Assembly: GCF_016428855.1 (NCBI RefSeq)
Contig: NZ_JAELTN010000036.1
Coordinates: forward strand, 1 to 55,419
Source of the DNA: Pedobacter sp. ASV28
Lineage (GTDB): Bacteria; Bacteroidota; Bacteroidia; Sphingobacteriales; Sphingobacteriaceae
Direction: 5' to 3'
DNA length: 55,419 bases
Shown: positions 51,640-55,419 of the stretch, in pieces
Layout: every line of letters begins with the position of its first letter
Position numbering within the stretch: the stretch's first letter is position 1
Program-made: the position numbers and the translations under genes
Notes under the pieces: model-generated
The model's database searches: none
What the model saw: only the letters and a program-made list of their open reading frames with translations
What the model was told of the DNA's origin: nothing

Positions 51640-52758
51640 TTAGAGGTAAAACCAAAAGGTAGAACCTTTGTCTGGCTCGCTTTCTAAATGTATTTTTGAG
51701 CCATGCAGGGTTAATATCTGACTGACAAGAAAAAGACCGATACCAAAACCTGCTACATGGCCTGCCCTTGGACATTTACTTCTATAGAATTTTTCAAATA
51801 ATTGCTCTTGGTCTATTGGGTTTATGCCAAAGCCTTCATCGGCAATGCTAACCTTGGTCTTGCCATTTACATGCTCTGTGCTGATCTCGATTTGGCTTTC
51901 TGGCGCAGAATATTTAATGGCGTTGCTTATCAGATTTTGAATGACGTGACTGATCTTTTCCTTATCTCCATTCACAAAGCCTCCACTGGCTTGTTCAAAC
52001 TTTAGGTAGTGCGTAGCGGCCAATAGTTCGAAATCTTCAATAATCTCTCTTATCAACTCATCTAGGTCAAAATCATTTCTTACCAGCTCTAATTTACCAA
52101 CCTCCAACCGGGCGAGATTAAGGAAATTATGGATCATGGCTACCATCTTATTGCTAAGGGTCTCTGCACGACTTAAGGCATGGTTTATGAAGACATTCTT
52201 GGGCAGTACTTTTGGTACTTTTTTCAATAACAGTTGCAGATAAGAATTGATGGCCGTTAAAGGAGTCTTCAGTTCATGGCTCACCATAGACATGAACTCG
52301 TTCTTCATTTGTTCTTGTTGTTTTCGCTCTGTAATGTCCCTAGCTATTTTAGAAAGCCCAATGATGTTCCCTTTTTTGTCGCGTAATGCGGAAATAGTAA
52401 GCGAAATATCGACCATAGCTCCATCTTTACGCTGCCTTACGGTTTCAAAATGGTCAACATGGTTGCCGTTCTTGAGCTTGTCCAATATCATGGCTTCTTC
52501 ATGTTTTCGCTCTTGCGGAATAATGGTCAATATAGACCGACCTATCATTTCATTAGCCTTGTATCCAAATACACGTTCTGCGCCCTTATTCCAACTGGTT
52601 ACGATACTGTTCAGGTCTTTGCTCACAATGGCATCGTCCGAAAATTCTACAATGGAAGACAACAATGCATTTTTAAGTTCTGCATTGGCATCTATGATCT
52701 TTAAACCCTCCATTTTTAAGGATGCACTTGCATCAGTTTGTTCTTGATTGAAAGCCAT
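51640..52758 (-). CDS. PAS-domain hybrid-free sensor histidine kinase, 372 aa
   Basis: A PAS domain at about residues 30-150 (FSDDAIVSKDLNSIVTSWNKGAERVFGYKANEMIG; PAC motif RKDGAMVDISLTISALRDKKGN). HisKA follows with the H-box FMSMVSHELKTPLTAI. HATPase has the N-box NLISNAIKYS, G1 DEGFGI and G2 GFGIGLFL. There are no transmembrane segments, so it should sense a cytosolic signal. No response regulator is adjacent, which makes it an orphan kinase; the partner is unknown. Confidence 0.93.
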   Translation of the reverse strand: MAFNQEQTDASASLKMEGLKIIDANAELKNALLSSIVEFSDDAIVSKDLNSIVTSWNKGAERVFGYKANEMIGRSILTIIPQERKHEEAMILDKLKNGNHVDHFETVRQRKDGAMVDISLTISALRDKKGNIIGLSKIARDITERKQQEQMKNEFMSMVSHELKTPLTAINSYLQLLLKKVPKVLPKNVFINHALSRAETLSNKMVAMIHNFLNLARLEVGKLELVRNDFDLDELIREIIEDFELLAATHYLKFEQASGGFVNGDKEKISHVIQNLISNAIKYSAPESQIEISTEHVNGKTKVSIADEGFGINPIDQEQLFEKFYRSKCPRAGHVAGFGIGLFLVSQILTLHGSKIHLESEPDKGSTFWFYL

Positions 52759-53026
52759 TAATTCTTAATTGCTGCAAATAAGATAGCAGCGACTTAATTT
52801 ACAAATTAATTTAAAAAATAGGTAAAAGAATTTAAACTAGAAACAACATGGGCAACAGACCTACGGTCAGGTAAATTTTACGCTTTATCTTACAGATTCG
52901 GCGAGTAGTGGCTTATTGCTGAATAGCGCGCTCCGTAATCGGCCAAGGGTTAATTGTGTTGGATATTGTTTTAAAAAAAAAAATTGGTCATACAATATTT
53001 AGTGCTGTTTAGCGTCTTTCCTTATA
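52759..53026. other. Intergenic stretch before RNA copy 2, no gene
   Basis: The gap between the PAS kinase start and the HxlR stop is 363 bp. This part is AT-rich with a run of A at 52974-52983. No gene or recognisable RNA; the following 60 bp hold the second structured RNA candidate. Confidence 0.4.
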
Positions 53027-53086
53027 AGAGCGTTAATTTAGATGAAGAGCGGGAATTGATCGGAGATCATTCCCGCTTTCTTATTT
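53027..53086 (+). ncRNA. Candidate small structured RNA, copy 2
   Basis: The block agagcgttaatttagatg (53027-53044) is identical to 13634-13651. It is followed by a hairpin: AGCGGGAA (53048-53055) and TGATC (53057-53061) pair with GATCA (53065-53069) and TTCCCGCT (53070-53077), loop GGA, one bulged T. A T-rich tail (TTTCTTATTT) follows. The base GCGGGA/TCCCGC is shared with copy 1 but the upper stem is different, which points to selection for structure. No gene follows on this strand for 490 bp, so an independent sRNA is more likely than a leader. Confidence 0.5.
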
Positions 53087-53121
53087 AATACTCTGAAATC
53101 AAATAATTTTATTGGGTTAAA

Positions 53122-53496
53122 TTATCCCTCTACATTTTCAAAAGTTCCTTTTGCATCTTCAATGGCCCATGCAGCCATGTCTCCAATAATCGTCTTTAAG
53201 CTATGGCCCGAAGCACTTAGCCTGTAGGTAACAAATGGTGGAACCACTGGTTTTGCCTCCCTGATGATCAATTTATCTGCTTCCAACTGTTTGAGGTGTT
53301 GGATCAGCATTTTTTCGCTAATGGCTGGAATAGCCCGTCTCAGCTCACTATATCTTTTGTCGCTAATTGAAAGCTGATAAAGTATAATGGGTTTCCAATA
53401 TCCACCTATTTTTTCCATTACATAGGTTACAGGACATTGTGCCAAGGCAAACCGCTTATTTTCCTGTATGGTAGAATATTCTTTAATACGGGTCAT
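53122..53496 (-). CDS. HxlR-family transcriptional regulator, 124 aa
   Basis: Classic HxlR pattern: CPVTYVMEKIGGYWKPIILYQL with the conserved Cys and the GYWKP sequence, then RYSELRRAIPAISEKMLIQHLKQLE and the wing EAKPVVPPFVTYRLSASGHSL. Such regulators respond to electrophiles or redox stress via the conserved Cys and repress divergent oxidoreductase genes. It is divergent from the NAD(P)-binding gene at 53576, with the operator-like repeats in the 79-bp gap. Confidence 0.94.
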   Translation of the reverse strand: MTRIKEYSTIQENKRFALAQCPVTYVMEKIGGYWKPIILYQLSISDKRYSELRRAIPAISEKMLIQHLKQLEADKLIIREAKPVVPPFVTYRLSASGHSLKTIIGDMAAWAIEDAKGTFENVEG

Positions 53497-53512
53497 TATA
53501 CATACTTTAGGG

Positions 53513-53550
53513 TAAGTACTTGTGAAAAAGTAAGTACAAATATACTTTTG
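53513..53550 (+). promoter_or_regulatory. Promoter and HxlR-operator-like repeats before 53576
   Basis: A -33 TTG (53520-53522) and a -7 TACTTTTG (53543-53550), 20 bp apart, match the Bacteroidota promoter. Two direct TAAGTAC heptamers (53513-53519 and 53531-53537) lie on and beside it, 18 bp apart. The location between an HxlR gene and its divergent target makes them a plausible operator. Confidence 0.6.
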
Positions 53551-53575
53551 TTAAGCTAAATAAAAGTATAAAAAA

Positions 53576-54454
53576 ATGAAAATTACCATTACAGGTTCTT
53601 TAGGGAACATAGGAAAACCGCTGACCCAAAAATTGGTGGCAGCAGGACATGTAGTTACCGTGGTCAGTAGCCAAGCCGATAGGAAAGAAGAGATAGCGAA
53701 ACTAGGTGCCCACGCCGCAATTGGTTCGGTAAGTGATGCCAATTTCTTAGCTGAAATTTTTAAGGGATCCGATGCTGTTTTTGCGATGACACCGCCCAAT
53801 ATGGGGGGAAGTAACATTATAGCCAATACCATTAATGCTGGAAAAGCTTTTGCCAAAGCCATTGGGGCAGCAGGGGTAAAACGGATAGTAATGCTGAGTA
53901 GTATAGGTGCCGATTTACCAAATGGCAATGGCCCTATAGCGGGTCTACATGAAATTGAACAGCTTTATGACCATCTCGATGTTATTTCTGTTACTTTTCT
54001 CAGGGCTGGATTTTTTTATACGAATTTTTACAACGACATTCCCCTTATCAAAGGCATGGGCATTACTGGAGCCAATTATCCAGCAACCATTCAGGTTCCG
54101 TTAGTACACCCAGAGGATATTGCCACCGCCGCCGCAGAGGAGTTACAAAAAACTGCTGAGGGTAAAAATATACGTTATATGGTGAGCAACGTACGTACCC
54201 CTCATGATGTGGCCAAGACCCTTGGAGCTGCTATTGGCTTGCCAGAATTGCCATGGGTAGAGTTTACCGATGAACAGGCCTTACAAGGAATGGTACAGGC
54301 CGGATTGCCGAAAGAAATGGCTGGCCTTTATACAGAAATGGGGGTTGGCCTGCGAACAGGTAAAATACAGGCAGATTTTAAGGAAAGAGGGAGCGTGGCA
54401 GATGGAAAGATCAAATTGGAGGATTTTGCTAAGGAATTCGCCGCAAAATGCTAA
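53576..54454 (+). CDS. NmrA-like NAD(P)-binding oxidoreductase, 292 aa
   Basis: The N-terminal Rossmann motif is GSLGNIGKP (GxxGxxG, residues 7-13), preceded by KITIT. The following block SSQADRKEEIAKLGAHAAIGSVSDANFL fits atypical short-chain dehydrogenases of the NmrA/QOR2 group. FAMTPPN and RIVMLSSIGA are also family features. Such enzymes sense or reduce quinones or aldehydes and are often under HxlR control. Divergent from HxlR; spacing 79 bp. Confidence 0.9.
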   Translation: MKITITGSLGNIGKPLTQKLVAAGHVVTVVSSQADRKEEIAKLGAHAAIGSVSDANFLAEIFKGSDAVFAMTPPNMGGSNIIANTINAGKAFAKAIGAAGVKRIVMLSSIGADLPNGNGPIAGLHEIEQLYDHLDVISVTFLRAGFFYTNFYNDIPLIKGMGITGANYPATIQVPLVHPEDIATAAAEELQKTAEGKNIRYMVSNVRTPHDVAKTLGAAIGLPELPWVEFTDEQALQGMVQAGLPKEMAGLYTEMGVGLRTGKIQADFKERGSVADGKIKLEDFAKEFAAKC

Positions 54455-54554
54455 TGATTTAAATAAAGGAGAGGATGCAAAGGCATTTTAGTTCATGCAG
54501 CTATTGGGACACTGAATGACAGTAGCTAATGATTTTGGATCCTCTCTTTTCAGC

Positions 54555-54839
54555 TTATATTAAATGGCCTTGGTAAATTATTATTGGTTCGGTAACTAAT
54601 GTTTTAATGTTCGCCCCAAAGGCTATAATATAGGTCTGTGAATGGTGTAGGGTCAGACTTTGCTCATCTTTCCATATTTCGTAAAAGAAGAAAATACTTG
54701 GGTCTTTGATGTCCTGATGAAGGTCATATTGGATACAGGCTACTTCCTGCCTAGAAAGAGGTACCAAATTGGATAGCATTGTTTTTACTTCGTCTAGCTT
54801 TTCTGGTTTGCTTTTGATGATGGCATTTAAGTAAATCAT
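54555..54839 (-). CDS. Antibiotic biosynthesis monooxygenase (ABM) domain protein, 94 aa
   Basis: MIYLNAIIKSKPEKLDEVKTML, then SRQEVACIQYDLHQD and FFFYEIWKDEQSLTLHHSQ, is the ABM fold pattern (YgiN-like). YgiN-type proteins in quinone metabolism pair with MdaB, and that is the next gene upstream here, with a 4-bp overlap (54836-54839). So it belongs to a quinol/electrophile-handling pair. Confidence 0.9.
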   Translation of the reverse strand: MIYLNAIIKSKPEKLDEVKTMLSNLVPLSRQEVACIQYDLHQDIKDPSIFFFYEIWKDEQSLTLHHSQTYIIAFGANIKTLVTEPIIIYQGHLI

Positions 54840-55419
54840 GATTGTACTTTTTCGTTGGTTGGTAAAGGGAATAAGTTTTGTAGATGTTGTTGGTAGTGGC
54901 CAAGGTCCCTCTCGATGTTCGAATTTTTCTCTACATCATGAAAATGTAGGCTAGGCAGTGGGGTCATTCCAATGAAAGCATTCATTCTGTGAAATCCAAA
55001 AAGAGGGCCATCATCTACGCTGGTTTCCATAAAGAACTCGTTTGGCAGGGTAAATGCTTCCTTGGGCGCATTCCAAGAGGTGGTAAGCATATATTGTTTC
55101 CCTTTAAGCATGCCACCGGTACCGTAATTAAGGCTTGGGCTTTTAGACGAACGGCCATCGCTATGGTAAATGCCGGTTTGGTGTCCTGCAGTAAAAACCT
55201 CATCTATAAATTGTTTAAAACGGTAGGGCAATTGAAACCACCAAATTGGGGTATGGTAAATCACGATATCGGCCCAAACATATTTTTCAACCTCTTCCTG
55301 AGCGTCATAATCATCGTTAATGTTGGTCATTTTTACTTCATAACCTTCCAATGATTTGAAATAATTGGTGGTGAAAGTGGTAAGGGTCTCATTAAACTGC
55401 CCTCCTGAATGGGCAAATT
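54836..55419 (-). CDS. MdaB-like NAD(P)H quinone oxidoreductase, partial at window end
   Basis: The reading frame runs through the window edge: the first residues visible are FAHSGGQFNETLTTF from base 55417. Only about a dozen N-terminal residues are missing. The flavodoxin-like fold has the HTPIWWFQLPYRFKQFIDEVF motif and the GTGGMLKGKQYMLTTSWNAP block of MdaB. It reduces quinones by two electrons with FAD and NAD(P)H. The stop codon overlaps the ABM start by 4 bp, so the two form an operon, separate from the HxlR-regulated gene. Confidence 0.93.
   Translation of the reverse strand, partial: FAHSGGQFNETLTTFTTNYFKSLEGYEVKMTNINDDYDAQEEVEKYVWADIVIYHTPIWWFQLPYRFKQFIDEVFTAGHQTGIYHSDGRSSKSPSLNYGTGGMLKGKQYMLTTSWNAPKEAFTLPNEFFMETSVDDGPLFGFHRMNAFIGMTPLPSLHFHDVEKNSNIERDLGHYQQHLQNLFPLPTNEKVQS

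Overview
The window is a stretch of a Bacteroidota chromosome, most likely Sphingobacteriales or Chitinophagales. The lineage is inferred from gene content: two ECF sigma factors of the Bacteroidota type, a FecR/SusC/SusD locus, LytTR two-component systems, a MauE-like membrane protein, and promoters that fit TAnnTTTG. No rRNA, tRNA or CRISPR array was found. Bases 1-123 are not genomic: a poly-C run is followed by a Nextera transposase adapter that is fused to a real lipoprotein gene.

Layout. 0.1-4 kb: lipoprotein fragment, hypothetical genes, an orphan ECF sigma factor and a long unrecognised protein. 4-13.5 kb: MauE-like protein and a small secreted protein, then on the minus strand ECF sigma, FecR, SusC, SusD and a TlpA-like thioredoxin protein. 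This is a nutrient-uptake locus with cell-surface signalling. 13.7-28.5 kb: accessory region with a small zincin, an HNH protein, a RadC-like MPN protein, an Ada-like zinc protein, a DUF932 protein, a run of small co-oriented genes of unknown function, lipoproteins, a DUF1016-like protein and a pentapeptide/potassium-channel fusion. 32.2-36.9 kb: mobilisation block (primase-like, RHH accessory protein, HUH relaxase, VirD4/TraG-type coupling protein) without a mating-pair apparatus. 37.1-41.2 kb: a dinB-dnaE translesion pair behind an operator-like palindrome. 44.4-44.8 kb: repeats that look like a recombination site, probably the right edge of the mobile region. 45-55.4 kb: chromosomal-type genes, including a 4.6 kb cassette (AAA ATPase, GNAT, DHDPS-like, cupin, MocR) bracketed by the real end of a yoaK-like gene and a decayed second copy of that end, then a YXWGXW protein, a PAS histidine kinase, and an HxlR-controlled oxidoreductase group.

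The most interesting observation is a module found twice, at 28.9-31.0 kb and 41.2-43.2 kb. Each has a LytS-type sensor kinase, a LytTR response regulator, and a tiny gene transcribed divergently from the kinase. The two tiny genes (49 and 56 codons) were not in the longer ORF set. Their products share a basic leader (LKI-x-KK-[TS]-LF-x-F) and, 12-13 residues later, a D-P-(P)-T-T start of a Thr/Ser-rich tail. The leader resembles those of Bacteroidota class I lanthipeptide-type precursors. I propose a peptide-linked signalling or RiPP module. No modifying enzyme lies in the window, so the chemistry is unknown.

A second candidate novelty is a pair of short structured RNAs (13631-13693 and 53027-53086). 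They share an 18-nt unpaired block followed by a hairpin whose base (GCGGGA/TCCCG) is kept while the rest differs.
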